Of a stretch of 64,000 nucleotides of DNA, positions 50,321 to 63,339 are shown piece by piece. The position numbers and the translations under genes are program-made. The notes beneath the pieces are model-generated. The model made no database searches, was not told the origin of the DNA, and saw nothing but the letters and a program-made list of their open reading frames with translations. Within the stretch, counting starts at the first letter, position 1, and the number at the start of each line of letters is the position of its first letter. The stretch comes from Siphonodentalium dalli (taxonomy: Eukaryota > Mollusca > Scaphopoda > Gadilida > Siphonodentaliidae), in NCBI GenBank assembly GCA_032622095.1, contig CP136061.1, positions 131,268,754 through 131,332,753 on the forward strand. Reading direction: 5' to 3'.

Positions 50321-52564
50321 CATGTCTATGGGAACCTTGGAAAGGGTTAATTATTTTCTAAGCAGATCAATGGGATATAGAAGACACTTTATATATAGGT
50401 GAGAGACCCCTTATCACACCCTGTAATGAAATTTCAAGAATAGAAGAAACAAGAGTTTCATGCTGCCATTAATCAAATTTGACAGATGCCAGCAGTGTTG
50501 TTTATCTTTGACTTCATCTAACCAAAGGCCAGAGCTCTGTACAATATGTCATCACTCAATTAATAACAAGATTTCACTTGGAACACAACATCTATAAAAT
50601 GTACTCTCATATACTCTGGATATTGGATGTTCATAATGGTAATGTATTGATATCATTATATTGCATGCAACTATTGCAATAAAATCTTCATATTTTCAAA
50701 ACAGGACATCACACCTAAATAATGGTACAAAATTGAAACAAATAATATTTTTTTGTTAAATTGATCAAGGAGTTCAATCTAAAATGTTTTCTAAAAATTT
50801 GGTTTTCAAATTATTCTTTCTCGAAAAAGGGTCATAACTCCTTTAAATTAAATCAGATCAAACCCATATTTGAACTCGATCTATATTTTGGGCTGAGAAA
50901 CCCATATATGAGTTATCGCATTATGCGTAAAGTGTCTATGGATAGACAGACAGACAAACGACGAGTGGTCAATCCGGGCATCGGCACTATGTGTACCATA
51001 CTATGGTATGGGTACACATAAAAACCACTATATAATATATTCCTCTATTTTACTCAGTATTCGCTTTGCTTACCAGAGAGAAGGGGTATCCCCTCACGCA
51101 ATCTCCCCCAACTCGCCACAGGTGTAGAAAAACGTACCTAAGCCAGAATGTACTTGGACAAAACGAACAAAATAGGACAAAATGTACCATTACCATTAGA
51201 CAAAACGTACCATTGACTATGGACAAAATGTACCTTTATAATTTTGTCCAAACTTATTGGTCCGAACTTACGTGCTTTTCTGTTACTCCGAAGAGAGATA
51301 ACTCTAATCTGATATGCACTTATGCATCCTTAATGCATAACATGGAACTTTCCTTATGTTCTTTTCAAGTTTTGAGCTATTTGACTGCGAGAATGACTCT
51401 TGGGTATCGATAACTTTGACCAATGATATTTCTGACAAATTCAAAGCTACATGTAAACATTGACCAACACTGATTTCAGTAAAAGCAACTTCAAATTTCA
51501 TCACACATCTAAAGGTAAGTCATGTTGAATTTTATTTTATATTATTTACATATGTTATTGTTATTATATGTATATGTTTTAATACACCTACAATAATGCG
51601 TATATCATCATGACAATATGTACATAATTAATACAAGTACATGTATTGGATTTAAAAATATATTTTTTTTTCATAAACATTATTGTTGTTTCTGAACATT
51701 CCCGGAATATATCTTTAAAAGTAATACATTCATTTTAAAACAATAATTGTTTTATAACATTAATAATAAATGCATTTTGTCTTCATAACAAAACCTCATT
51801 TAGTCTATTTGTTTTGAGCTTAACTGTATTCACCTCCATATCTGGTCAGTTTTGTGCACTTAATCTGTCTTGCTGTCCTAATTATATGACTCCACTGCAG
51901 TATTTTATCAATGTGTTTAAACCCACCGGCGTGTTATCCCTTTGTCCGGACAGGGCTAGCTCTTATCTGGCAGAACGCTCAAGCGTTTTGATCGCATGAG
52001 CATTATTTTAACGCCAACAGTCATTCTTTTTTAAGAATGCCCGTGGGCATTATTTTTTAAGAATGCCCGTGGGCATTATTTTTTACGAATACACGAGGGA
52101 TTAAATCGACTGAGGGACGTCATAGAGTGGCTCCTCTCCCAATCATGTAAGTTGAGTCAATATAGCGTGTTGGCAAGCTGCATTAAATATCGGAACACTT
52201 AAAGGTACTCAATCAGATCAGGCCCTTATAAATTACTATTTCTTTGGCTTCGGGGATAAACAATAATTGATTCGAGACGAGTAACCTACCTATCAACGCT
52301 CATAGTGATCAGATTGTTTTTTGAAGTTTTGTTATTTCTATTGTTTCTGGCCCAGAAACACGCCGTCAAAAGGATGGTCTCAGTCAAAATTGCGTTATTA
52401 ATACACTTGATTTTAGAGTTATCCAGCTCGCCTGTTTGAATAAGTGTTTCTGTAAAAATTATACATCTCGAGAAAATTACAAACTTAGGGGCAATTATTA
52501 GTACGCATAATTACAAACTTTAAAAATTAATATCTAATAACTCTGAGCTTTGATGGATGGGTTC
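50321..52564. repeat. 2,244-bp tandem duplication, copy 1
   Basis: Practically identical to 52565-54808. The one difference I noticed is GTGTTTAAAC here against GTGTTAAAAC in copy 2. The copy starts CATGTCTATGGGAACC and ends within an S element at GATGGATGGGTTC, so the S element here has lost its right end. The unit contains a mollusc-type repeat (50820-51020), several GACAAAATGTACC motifs, a possible donor ATCTAAAG|GTAAGTC and two 31-bp AAGAATGCCCGTGGGCATTA units. Confidence 0.95.
52199..52564. mobile_element. S-family foldback copy 5a, cut by duplication
   Basis: Begins TTAAAGGTACTCAATCAGAT and follows the family until the duplication junction, where it jumps to CATGTCTATG. Confidence 0.85.
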
Positions 52565-54808
52565 CATGTCTATGGGAACCTTGGAAAGGGTTAATTATTT
52601 TCTAAGCAGATCAATGGGATATAGAAGACACTTTATATATAGGTGAGAGACCCCTTATCACACCCTGTAATGAAATTTCAAGAATAGAAGAAACAAGAGT
52701 TTCATGCTGCCATTAATCAAATTTGACAGATGCCAGCAGTGTTGTTTATCTTTGACTTCATCTAACCAAAGGCCAGAGCTCTGTACAATATGTCATCACT
52801 CAATTAATAACAAGATTTCACTTGGAACACAACATCTATAAAATGTACTCTCATATACTCTGGATATTGGATGTTCATAATGGTAATGTATTGATATCAT
52901 TATATTGCATGCAACTATTGCAATAAAATCTTCATATTTTCAAAACAGGACATCACACCTAAATAATGGTACAAAATTGAAACAAATAATATTTTTTTGT
53001 TAAATTGATCAAGGAGTTCAATCTAAAATGTTTTCTAAAAATTTGGTTTTCAAATTATTCTTTCTCGAAAAAGGGTCATAACTCCTTTAAATTAAATCAG
53101 ATCAAACCCATATTTGAACTCGATCTATATTTTGGGCTGAGAAACCCATATATGAGTTATCGCATTATGCGTAAAGTGTCTATGGATAGACAGACAGACA
53201 AACGACGAGTGGTCAATCCGGGCATCGGCACTATGTGTACCATACTATGGTATGGGTACACATAAAAACCACTATATAATATATTCCTCTATTTTACTCA
53301 GTATTCGCTTTGCTTACCAGAGAGAAGGGGTATCCCCTCACGCAATCTCCCCCAACTCGCCACAGGTGTAGAAAAACGTACCTAAGCCAGAATGTACTTG
53401 GACAAAACGAACAAAATAGGACAAAATGTACCATTACCATTAGACAAAACGTACCATTGACTATGGACAAAATGTACCTTTATAATTTTGTCCAAACTTA
53501 TTGGTCCGAACTTACGTGCTTTTCTGTTACTCCGAAGAGAGATAACTCTAATCTGATATGCACTTATGCATCCTTAATGCATAACATGGAACTTTCCTTA
53601 TGTTCTTTTCAAGTTTTGAGCTATTTGACTGCGAGAATGACTCTTGGGTATCGATAACTTTGACCAATGATATTTCTGACAAATTCAAAGCTACATGTAA
53701 ACATTGACCAACACTGATTTCAGTAAAAGCAACTTCAAATTTCATCACACATCTAAAGGTAAGTCATGTTGAATTTTATTTTATATTATTTACATATGTT
53801 ATTGTTATTATATGTATATGTTTTAATACACCTACAATAATGCGTATATCATCATGACAATATGTACATAATTAATACAAGTACATGTATTGGATTTAAA
53901 AATATATTTTTTTTTCATAAACATTATTGTTGTTTCTGAACATTCCCGGAATATATCTTTAAAAGTAATACATTCATTTTAAAACAATAATTGTTTTATA
54001 ACATTAATAATAAATGCATTTTGTCTTCATAACAAAACCTCATTTAGTCTATTTGTTTTGAGCTTAACTGTATTCACCTCCATATCTGGTCAGTTTTGTG
54101 CACTTAATCTGTCTTGCTGTCCTAATTATATGACTCCACTGCAGTATTTTATCAATGTGTTAAAACCCACCGGCGTGTTATCCCTTTGTCCGGACAGGGC
54201 TAGCTCTTATCTGGCAGAACGCTCAAGCGTTTTGATCGCATGAGCATTATTTTAACGCCAACAGTCATTCTTTTTTAAGAATGCCCGTGGGCATTATTTT
54301 TTAAGAATGCCCGTGGGCATTATTTTTTACGAATACACGAGGGATTAAATCGACTGAGGGACGTCATAGAGTGGCTCCTCTCCCAATCATGTAAGTTGAG
54401 TCAATATAGCGTGTTGGCAAGCTGCATTAAATATCGGAACACTTAAAGGTACTCAATCAGATCAGGCCCTTATAAATTACTATTTCTTTGGCTTCGGGGA
54501 TAAACAATAATTGATTCGAGACGAGTAACCTACCTATCAACGCTCATAGTGATCAGATTGTTTTTTGAAGTTTTGTTATTTCTATTGTTTCTGGCCCAGA
54601 AACACGCCGTCAAAAGGATGGTCTCAGTCAAAATTGCGTTATTAATACACTTGATTTTAGAGTTATCCAGCTCGCCTGTTTGAATAAGTGTTTCTGTAAA
54701 AATTATACATCTCGAGAAAATTACAAACTTAGGGGCAATTATTAGTACGCATAATTACAAACTTTAAAAATTAATATCTAATAACTCTGAGCTTTGATGG
54801 ATGGGTTC
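52565..54808. repeat. 2,244-bp tandem duplication, copy 2
   Basis: Second copy of 50321-52564. It continues past 54808 into the rest of the S element, so this side represents the original right flank. Confidence 0.95.
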
Positions 54809-54893
54809 CTCGACTCGAATCAAATATTTTTTTTACCCCTGAAGTCACAGAAATAGTAATTTTGGGGTGCTTAATCGGATTGAGTACCTTTAA
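54443..54893. mobile_element. S-family foldback copy 5b, complete
   Basis: TTAAAGGTACTCAATCAGAT ... AATCGGATTGAGTACCTTTAA. Complete version of the truncated 5a. Confidence 0.85.
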
Positions 54894-55279
54894 TTTGCTG
54901 AGCTAATTAAAACTCACAAATATTTAGCGATTTTGATTTTATATTGCCAAGCCAAAAAATAAAATAAAATTTCTTCAAACTTTGATACAAAAACACCAAC
55001 AGCTATTTGGACTAATTATTTAGAAAAGTCCCAGACAGGCTAAAACACATATAGATAACATCTAAATACGTCCCTAAGTCGGTCAAATAAACACAAAACC
55101 GTTTAACACAGATTTTAACTATACGTTACTTATTGAACGAGAAAGTGCTCACATGGTTATTTTTAATACAATGGGGAAGCACAGAAAAAATATAACATTT
55201 CCAGTATCAAATTGAAACAGAATAGCGTATACCCATGTGTATAGACATGTCATGCATATCTACTCTGGCTTCGCCAAGA

Positions 55280-55640
55280 TATCATACTCCACTAGTTCAA
55301 AACATGGTAACTTTCTGTTGCTCTGACAGGGAAGTTTTATAACATTGAAAAAAAATGCAGTTAACATAATGCTCGGTTATAACTGTTCTGTAATAACATT
55401 GTATTTTATAGCAGGTAAAGGTCCTAACTCGAGTTTGCATGGTTTGGGGGACTTTAATTAATCGATTGTACTATGCGTCGCTTGGAATTTCATTGATGTT
55501 GGCTCACAAAGATACACAAATCTTGCAACCTCGAGCTGGGAATTTATATTCAAGGAACAAGTATTAACACAGAAATATATTCCCTGCATGGTTTGTTCAA
55601 TCTTCAACCCCATCAGAAGATAATAGAAAAGGCTCCCAGG
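55280..55640. repeat. Second copy of the GGTCCCAGCTCGAG inverted repeat
   Basis: TTCAAAACATGGTAACTTTC, AGGTAAAGGTCCTAACTCGA and GTTCAATCTTCAACC parallel 30000-30500. Confidence 0.6.
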
Positions 55641-56034
55641 GTTTGAACATATGGGAAATGATATATACGGGGGTACGGGAGCCTGATAAATTATTATGGA
55701 ATGTTAACGTATTTGATGTCGAATTAGATGGGGCATCTTTAAATCAAGAAAGAAATATAGTAAGATATTGCTCACATACACTGTCCGAATCCATAGCGCA
55801 ACGACAAACTTCGGAAGAAACGTCCCTCAACTGGCGAGTCCTAATTCGAATTAAATAATAATTGAAATGTGTTGCTTTTCATCGTGGACAACACGGACAT
55901 CACAAACTGTCCGTGCTGAACTGTGGGCGTGTACTCAGGTAATCAAGGCAGAGCTGTGGGCCAGACACATAGTTGGCTCCAACGACAATTCAATGAGTGG
56001 GTTTTAAGTCAGATAATATTCTCAGCGTCGGGAA

Positions 56035-56110
56035 TTCGGTAAAGAATAGACTCGGGCAAGCCCTCGTCTATTCTTTTACCGTATTCCCTCTGCTTCGAAA
56101 ATTATCCTTT
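56035..56110. repeat. Short hairpin
   Basis: GAATTCGGTAAAGAATAGAC / GTCTATTCTTTTACCGTATT with loop TCGGGCAAGCCCTC. Confidence 0.7.
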
Positions 56111-56288
56111 ACTTAATCCCCTAACAAAGGCAGCCTTAGGCAGGTGGCCTGTATTACTTCATAATCCTGATTATGTCATTGTGTGTGATTTACAACCCTA
56201 GCTGGCTTGATTGTTTTAATCCCTGCTATTAGTATGTAGGCAAATTATACATAATGATGTATCTTAATGTTAATTATTTTTGTTTCAG

Positions 56289-56628
56289 CGGAAACATAGG
56301 GATCAATATGAGCGCCCTCTTCAGTTTCATGGATGAAGTGCCAACTACACCGATCCTCACAACCGACAGTGATGAGGTTACGAAATATCTGCAGGAACTG
56401 TGCGTGCCCAGTGATACCAGTCCACTCACATACTGGCGACTTAATTGTACAAACTTTCCTGGGTTAAGCCTGCTAGCTGCAAAGCACCTCTGTGTCCCTG
56501 CCTAATCAGCACCCGTTGAGCGGCACTTCAGTATCGCTGGCAAAATATTCAGACCCGACAGGTGTCGAATGACAGATGACACATTCGAAAGAATGATGAT
56601 GGTCAGGTGTAACCACCACATCAAATGA
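56289..56628 (+). pseudogene. hAT transposase C-terminal fragment with stop codon
   Basis: After an acceptor-like TTTTTGTTTCAG, the frame encodes SALFSFMDEVPTTP, EVTKYLQELCV, PLTYWRLNCTNFPGLSLLAA and KHLCVPA, then TAA at 56503-56505. The same frame resumes with SAPVERHFSIAGKIFRPDRC and runs to TGA at 56626-56628. This is the hAT dimerisation domain of ZBED/Charlie-type transposases, where the stop sits at the usual PATSAPxER junction. No catalytic part is found upstream. An AATAAA follows at 56723. Confidence 0.88.
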
Positions 56629-56722
56629 ACAATTTGTGCTCTACATGTAGTTGTTGTTTTATTGTTTTGTTTACATTGTTTCACTGTTTTACATTAATTT
56701 GCTTTTATATTTTATGTTTATC

Positions 56723-56728
56723 AATAAA
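56723..56728 (+). terminator. AATAAA after the hAT fragment
   Basis: Canonical poly(A) signal about 95 bp past the final stop, in ATCAATAAAGTTC. Confidence 0.5.
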
Positions 56729-56784
56729 GTTCATCAAACACAAATGACTTTCCTTCTTGAAGCTCTTCCTGAATCCCGATTTTC

Positions 56785-56915
56785 ATTAACCAAAAGTAAT
56801 TGTAATTGAACCAATGTAATTGTAATTGCAATTAATTACATTGCATTTCCAATGTAATTGTAATTGACATATTTCAATGTAATTGTAATTAATTACATTG
56901 CAATGTAATTGACCC
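56785..56915. repeat. AATTGTAATTG simple repeat
   Basis: Repeats of TGTAATTGTAATTGCAATTA and complements. This accounts for the apparent open frame on the minus strand. Confidence 0.8.
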
Positions 56916-56919
56916 AACC

Positions 56920-59130
56920 CTGATCGATATTCAAATGGAACTTGGTTTAAATAACTCTTCAATAATGAATCAATATCCAAAAAGTTTGATTGTGTACTAG
57001 TATTATTATTATAGTAATATATTTGCATTCAAACAACAGTTGGACCACTTGTCTCACAGATAGAAAAGTTTGTTAATGTTATTCATGGAGTCTCAAAAAT
57101 GTTATGAAACCTGTTGATGGTAAATTTTAGATGTGATGTGTTTTTCCTTCTCTTTTTCTTCTGGAATATGTTAATATTGCTCTTATCAAGGTAGGTGAAA
57201 ATTTTGTCAAAACAGATCCATTCTTAGAATGAAATTTACCAACATTTCTCAGGCATATTTAAAGTTTTGATTCTTAAAACTTTGCATTTCAAGATGTGCT
57301 CTTTATGTGATGTTGATCGAGATACAAAAAATTAAAAAAGGAACGATGTTCAGAATTTATGTACTGGTAAGTTATTTTCAATTTTATTTGTCATTTTATT
57401 ACGCAATATTATAGTCTTATCTGAAACTTGTTACTTCCAATGTATAATTTACGAAACTGACTCTAATACTAGTAATAAATTTCTCTGGAATATGTTAATT
57501 TTGACCATATCTGGCCGGATACATTCTGTCCAAAGTGTGAAGTTCTGACTTGGGACGTTGTGCAGTGGGTACGTTCTGTCTATAACTAGTGATAGTAGGT
57601 GATATTTTCAAAATGAGTCTTTCATGTCATGTTGTATATCATTTTAAATGGTATGTAATTCTGATCATGAATCAGAAAACCTTTTTCAGATTAATTGTGT
57701 TATATATCTGTTCCAAGGATTTTTTTAAATACACCATTGCGAAGATGTTTTGATTTTCTATTCATAGCAGGAGTATTTTTGGAATATATTTCATATTAAA
57801 CCCAGGTTATATTATCCTAACTATTGGACAGTTTCTCGTGTATTTGATTGCATCACTGGAAATTATTATCAGAATTTCTTTTAATGGATAATCAATAGAA
57901 AAATTGTATTCTTTTTTGTTACAATAATTTTTATATCAGTAGAAAGGTTATTAAATTCTGAATTCAGAACAGCAATAATCATTTCAATATCATAAACCAA
58001 GAAAAAGTTTTAAAAAAAATGAAAACTTTACTTGATTTATAATAAAAACCGCCTAGAAATGTTACGTAACGTCGCAATCCCGATATATAACAGGTTCTAG
58101 CTAAAAAATTGTCTGAATTGTTTAATGAACTCAGAAGTTCTTGAACAAAATGAGTATTAGTGGGAATTTCTTCACACATCGGGAGTTATAAATACCCAAA
58201 GAATATGTCACTATGTACAGTTTCTACCCATAATTATGCTTTTTAGGTCACTTATGAGCCATAAAAGGCGATATGACCTAAAATGAAATGAGAGGTTGCG
58301 AGAAGCAAGCTGCCAACTGATGCCCATAACAGAAACAACATTTAAAATGGAAACTGATGTCCGTAGAGTTTTCAATCGGCTGAAACTGCCTTGTGCCAAT
58401 TAAACCTAATCTCAATAATTTTTAGACAGCTAGGTCAGTTGTAATATGAATTTTATGAAACACATACTACATTAATTTTCATACCATTGAGTATTTATCA
58501 AAATATAAAAAATAAATGAGAAATTTGCTATAGAGCAGAATTAATAGCTAGGAAACCGGCTGTGGTGTCATTACGTTACGGTCGCTACTATTACTATAAC
58601 TCACAGCTACACGTCTCAGATGATACTTTGCAATTGCATCATATTATTATATGCCAATATGGCACCCCTCCTGTCCTCAAACCACACCCCCCCCCAACCC
58701 TTATCTATTTTTTTCTAAATCCGACGCTGCAAATATAACTGGAGAAATAAAGTAATAACCATGATATAGAGCCTGACTGGAGTAATGACTGTCACTCACA
58801 ATGACTGAGGGCAGCTGTGAAGACAGTGAGTGGTGTGTCACTGTCAACCAGTGATGCTAATGGGTTCGCTGTCGTAATGTTTTATACATAGATGCACACT
58901 GTGTGCATTTATGTATACATAAATGCTCACAAGTCTCGCGTAGTGTCATGTGACAGGGGTCATTGTCGTTGTGTTTTCTACATAAATGCACATGCACGTT
59001 TTGATATTTTTTGTAAGTTCATTTTCTTCCGTTCATTGACCAATCAACCATGCAGTTCGTTCCGTCCCTGTTTAATACTGAAAAAAATATGCGACCGAAT
59101 ATGGGAGGCCAAATTCACATAATAATAATT
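56920..59130. other. No gene recognised
   Basis: AT-rich, non-repetitive as far as can be judged. Short frames at 57979-58399 (minus) and 58892-59122 (plus) have no supporting signals. Confidence 0.5.
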
Positions 59131-59551
59131 AAATGGGCTTAAGCGCAATCAATTGCGCTTAAGCGTAATCAATTGCGCTTAAGAGCAATTCATGGTTATA
59201 TGTAACTAAATACCCCTGGTGAATAAATAGGTTTATCCATAACTTAACTTTAACTCCTATTGACAATGTTTTCATTGATTTGGATGGGTAGGGAGCTAGC
59301 CCTTGGAACTTCTTTATCAAAATGGCTGACTCGCAATAGTATCACCTTCTGTTTTAGTTGGAGCGACTCGTGATAGCATTATATTATCTTCAGTATATAT
59401 TAGTTGGGGCTACTCGCAATAGCATTACTTTCTGTATTAGTTGAGGCGACTTTGATTTTCTTCAATTTTCGAGTATACAGGCACACCATATGAGGGAAGC
59501 AAGCCCTCGGTGACACCACATTCACACTTTATGACCATGGAAATACTATAG

Positions 59552-59725
59552 ATTTGTGCAAGAGATGCTGATTTAATAAAGAAGACAGTCAACGACTGTG
59601 GGATCGCTCACCAGACTGCAAAGACTGATAAGACTGGGACTCTGGAGACCACAACAGTCAGAACTTTTCATAATCACTTTAAAAGAAATAGCTCTAAACA
59701 GGATATGTGGCTAGAGAGACTTCAC
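59552..59725 (+). CDS. Candidate orphan exon, unknown protein
   Basis: A 174-nt segment (58 codons, phase 0 at both ends) between AAATACTATAG and CAC|GTATGT. It encodes DADLIKKTVNDCGIAHQTAK, TTTVRTFHNHFKRNSSKQ and DMWLERLH. The composition is hydrophilic, balanced and unlike the AT-biased noise around it. I do not recognise the family. No partner exon was found nearby, and the acceptor has a weak pyrimidine tract. It could be an exon of a plus-strand gene extending right of the window or a remnant. Confidence 0.4.
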
Positions 59726-60049
59726 GTATGTATATGTAGATTGGTGAAAATCCACCTTGAAATTACCAACTGTACACTACTGATCACCCCCTCCTCCAGC
59801 TCAACAAGTCCCCTCCGACCGGGCTACAGACTCCCAAGTCTTAAGTTGGAATTTCACAACTGACACCTCAAACTTTCTCAATTGTTGGAAATTTCCAATC
59901 TCACAAGCGCCTTTTTCTGTCACCATTTAGACATGACTGAAGCCCAATTATCCATGGACCCAAAACACAATACATGTATGTAAAGGATCCTCCTGATTGC
60001 TCAATACTATATGTAAGCTAAATAGTCCAACCTCTCTTGAGAAGACATT

Positions 60050-60600
60050 TTAAGAATTACTATAAAGACATATAGTTAAGTCCCTGGTCCCACCCTATTT
60101 AACCTGGTGACCCCATCTGAATAAATTTGAATCCCAGACACCAAAGAACCCTTCATACATATGATAAATATCAGTAAAATAGACCTGATGGTCCTTGTGA
60201 AGGAAGAATATAAAGAGGGAAACTGTCCTTCGTTTGGCCCCTATTTGACCAGGTGACCCCATTTAAAAAAATCTGAATTGCAGTCAAGGAAGAACATTCC
60301 ATGCTAAATAAGCCAACTAGTTCTTGCAAATATATTTTAAGAATTACTATGTAGTGAAATAGTTAAGTCTCTGGCTCGACCCTTATTTGACTTTGTGATC
60401 CCATTTTCTCAAATCTGTCACCCAAGATAATTTCATACCAAATATAAGCAAAATAGGCCATTTGATTCTTGCATAGAAGACACATCATGAATTACTATGG
60501 AGAGAAAGAGTAATGTAGCTGGCCTTGCACCTACTTGACCTGATGACCCTGATTGAACAAATCTGAATCACAATCACCAAAGGAGCAAGCCTGCAAATAG
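60050..60600. repeat. GACCCCATTTxAAxAAATCTGAAT tandem repeat
   Basis: Four or five diverged units of about 120 bp contain TTTGACCAGGTGACCCCATT and AAGAATTACTATG-like segments. A related unit is at 61380-61480 (CAAATCTGAATGACAGTCAC). Confidence 0.6.
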
Positions 60601-60677
60601 TGTGCCTATTCCTACATTGTATGTGCCTGGCCTCAAGCAACACAATGTATTATACAATCAAGCCTTGAAATAGTGTG

Positions 60678-61100
60678 ATAGTGTGCCTGTCATTTGCAGA
60701 ATGAGGTCCCCCCAGAGGGGGACTTTAGTGACACTATCCTGCACAGTAGGCTAGCATCACTAAATTCACCCTCTGGGGACCTCATTCTGCTAAGGCCCTC
60801 AACTGCTATGGCAGACCTAGGATAAGATTGAAGTTCCCCAGTTGAAGTTGATGTTCACCCTTTGGGCACCTCAATTATGAATTTGATCTTCTGCAAATTA
60901 GGGGATATAGAAACTTCCTAGAAGGGAAATGTAACTAACAACAATGTTAATTTGATACTATAGATACTTCCCAGAAGATGAGGCTTAAGCAGAATGAGGT
61001 CTCCAGAGGGTGAATTTGGTGATGCTAGCCTGCTGTGTGGAATAGCATCACTAAATTCACCCTCTGGGGGCCCTAATTCTGCAAATGACAGGCATGCTAT
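60678..61100. mobile_element. G-family double-hairpin element copy 5
   Basis: ATAGTGTGCCTGTCATTTGC and GCAAATGACAGGCATGCTAT are clean inverted termini. Both internal hairpins (AGGGTGAATTTGGTGATGCT etc.) are present. Confidence 0.85.
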
Positions 61101-61489
61101 TTGCCATGTCAGACACAGTAAATTCAGGCAGTTTGTTTAAATTGCTAGCAGTATGTTTATACAAGCTGCCTGTGACAGTGACATATTCTAATCTAGATTA
61201 ATGACCTGTGTTTCTCTCTGTCTATCCACAAAGAGATATCTGCAACTTTAATAGAACAGGTATTAAAGTTAGCAGCTGAAAATGGTATCCGTTGGAAGGG
61301 ATGTTGGTTGGGTGCAGGCCACCGCAGGGTGGGTGGGTCTGGGTCATGTTGTAAGAATTACAGAGTTATGGGCCTGGCTTTGGAAATATTTGACCCAGTG
61401 TCCTCATTTTAACAAATCTGAATGACAGTCACCTAGGGAACATCCACACCAAATGTGAACCAATTCGGCATTACGGTTTCAGAGGAGAA

Positions 61490-61612
61490 GATGTTCAAAG
61501 AATTGTTCACGGACGGATGGGACGGACGGATGGAACGATGGATGGACGACGACGGACGAGGAGTGATGACTATAGCTCCACCGGAAACTTCGTCTCAGGT
61601 GAGCTAAAAAAC
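61490..61612. repeat. GGAC microsatellite and AGGTGAGCTAAAA repeat end
   Basis: GACGGACGGATGGAACGATG then GTGATGACTATAGCTCCACC and CTCAGGTGAGCTAAAA. This is the inverse of 3090-3170. Confidence 0.75.
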
Positions 61613-61785
61613 TAGAGAGACACCAAAGCTCCGGGAATAAGAACCCAATTTTTTGGGACAGGGATGCTGATATGAAAATGTTTTTTTCCCTGATTTAAGT
61701 CAATAAGTAAACCATATGAGGTAAGCAACCCCTCATGCAGCGACATCGCATGCATGCTATAGTATATGACCATATGGTGTAAAGC

Positions 61786-62445
61786 CTAATTCATTTAAAC
61801 TTAAGAGTAGTAGAGGAACAAGAAATTCTTTATATTCTGCTAAATATGGATCCATCCAAGGCTACAGGGTCGGATCTGATACCAGCAAGGTTTCTTTGAG
61901 ATGGCGCTTCAGTGATTTCTTCCCCCTTGACACACATTATAAATCTGACAATACACTACGGGATCATTCCAAACGATTTGAAAGTTGCAAGAGTGATTCC
62001 CATTTATAAGAAAAATGAAAAAACTTCACCCGGTAATTATAGACCGGTTTCCATCCTAAATCTGGCTTCCAAAATCCTGGAGAAAATTGTTTATAAACAA
62101 ATGGAAGAATACCTAACACAGAATAATTTATTATATGAGCATCAATCGGGGTTTAGAGCTGGCTTCTCAACCGAATCTACCCTTTATATCTCTCTCACCG
62201 ACTCTATTAGAAGGAACATGGATAAAGGATCGCTTTCTGGAATGGTCTTTATTGACCTCCAGAAAGCATTTGACACTGTGAACCATACTATCCTTTTGGA
62301 TAAATTAAGTGCTCTAGGTAGCGATAATAACACCTTAACATGGTTCTCATCATATCTGTCAGACAGGACCCAAATTACTGACATAAGTGGAACACACTCA
62401 CATGCTATGAATATCACGTGTGGGGCAATTCCATGGCGTCACTGA
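61786..62445 (+). pseudogene. LINE reverse transcriptase fragment (fingers-palm)
   Basis: The frame reads EILYILLNMDPSKATGSDLI, then TGA at 61897-61899, then INLTIHYGIIPNDLKVARVI, YRPVSILNLASKILEKIVYK, HQSGFRAGFSTEST and VFIDLQKAFDTVNHTILLDK. These are successive motifs of CR1/Jockey-type non-LTR reverse transcriptases, up to the FxDxxKAFD catalytic strand. The sequence breaks at GAIP, where families normally have GVPQGS, so the second catalytic motif is lost. Truncated at both ends with an internal stop: dead. Confidence 0.88.
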
Positions 62446-62864
62446 GTGGGATGTCAAAACACAGTACCTTGACAAAATATTAAGGATACCTTTTTTCCAA
62501 TAGATTCACCTAAGACGTAAAGACTGAAATATAATCCATTTCCATTTTACATGACATTTAATTTTTCTGGCATGAAATATTTTCTGTCACGGAGTGACAG
62601 CCGCAAAATGAGAACATGAGGGTATGGTGATATAAGGTGTAATTTGTCAGCTATTAGGCAATATACATCAATGAGATATGCCAGTATCCATGAAACAGTG
62701 GTCGGTCCAAATTCTTGAATCGAAGTAATTGAGCAGATTGCATTCCATTCAACTTTTGATACCGGTAGGCATCATTTATGTCCCATTACTAGTACATCTG
62801 AGTATGTATTCATTATATTCTCAAGTGTAAATCAATTATCATCAAAGCCACTTGATGTGGTTGT

Positions 62865-63339
62865 TTAAAGGTACTCAACCCGATAAAACTCCTCTCAATT
62901 ACTATTTCAATGGCTTCGGGGGTCAAAAATATTTGATTCGAGTCGAGGAAGTCACCCATCAAAGCTCAGATTTGTTAGATATCGATTTTAGAAATCTATT
63001 ATTTTTCATTATCGGGAATTCTTTCTGGCCCAGTACGTAGTCAATTATTACCACTTGATTATAGTTATCCATCCTTGTCTGTTTGAATAGAATTTTGGCA
63101 TAAAATCTCGAGCATGTTACCAAATTGACGGCAGTTATAAGTACTCATCTCGAGAACATAAGAATTTTCAAAAATCAATATCTAATAACTCTGAGCTTTG
63201 TTTGATGGGTTCCTCGACTCGAATCAAATATTTTTTACCCCCAAAGCCAAAGAAATAGTAATATAAGACCCTCTGATCGGATTGTTGTTGTTGGAATCTG
63301 TTGAGATGGGGACCCTCTTTACGGGTTGAGTACCTTTAA
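62865..63339. mobile_element. S-family foldback copy 6
   Basis: TTAAAGGTACTCAACCCGAT ... ACGGGTTGAGTACCTTTAA. The right end carries an extra partial terminus (CTGATCGGATTGTTGTTG) before the true end. Confidence 0.8.

Noticed and set aside
50761-51413. Duplicated frames of 86 and 115 codons (repeated at 53005-53657)
   Set aside because: The identical copies reflect the recent 2,244-bp duplication, not selection; the first overlaps a dispersed mollusc-type repeat.
55643-55858. 71-codon plus frame (NIWEMIYTGVREPDKLLWN)
   Set aside because: Balanced composition, but no recognised family and no splice partner; the start lies at the edge of a dispersed repeat. Left unannotated.
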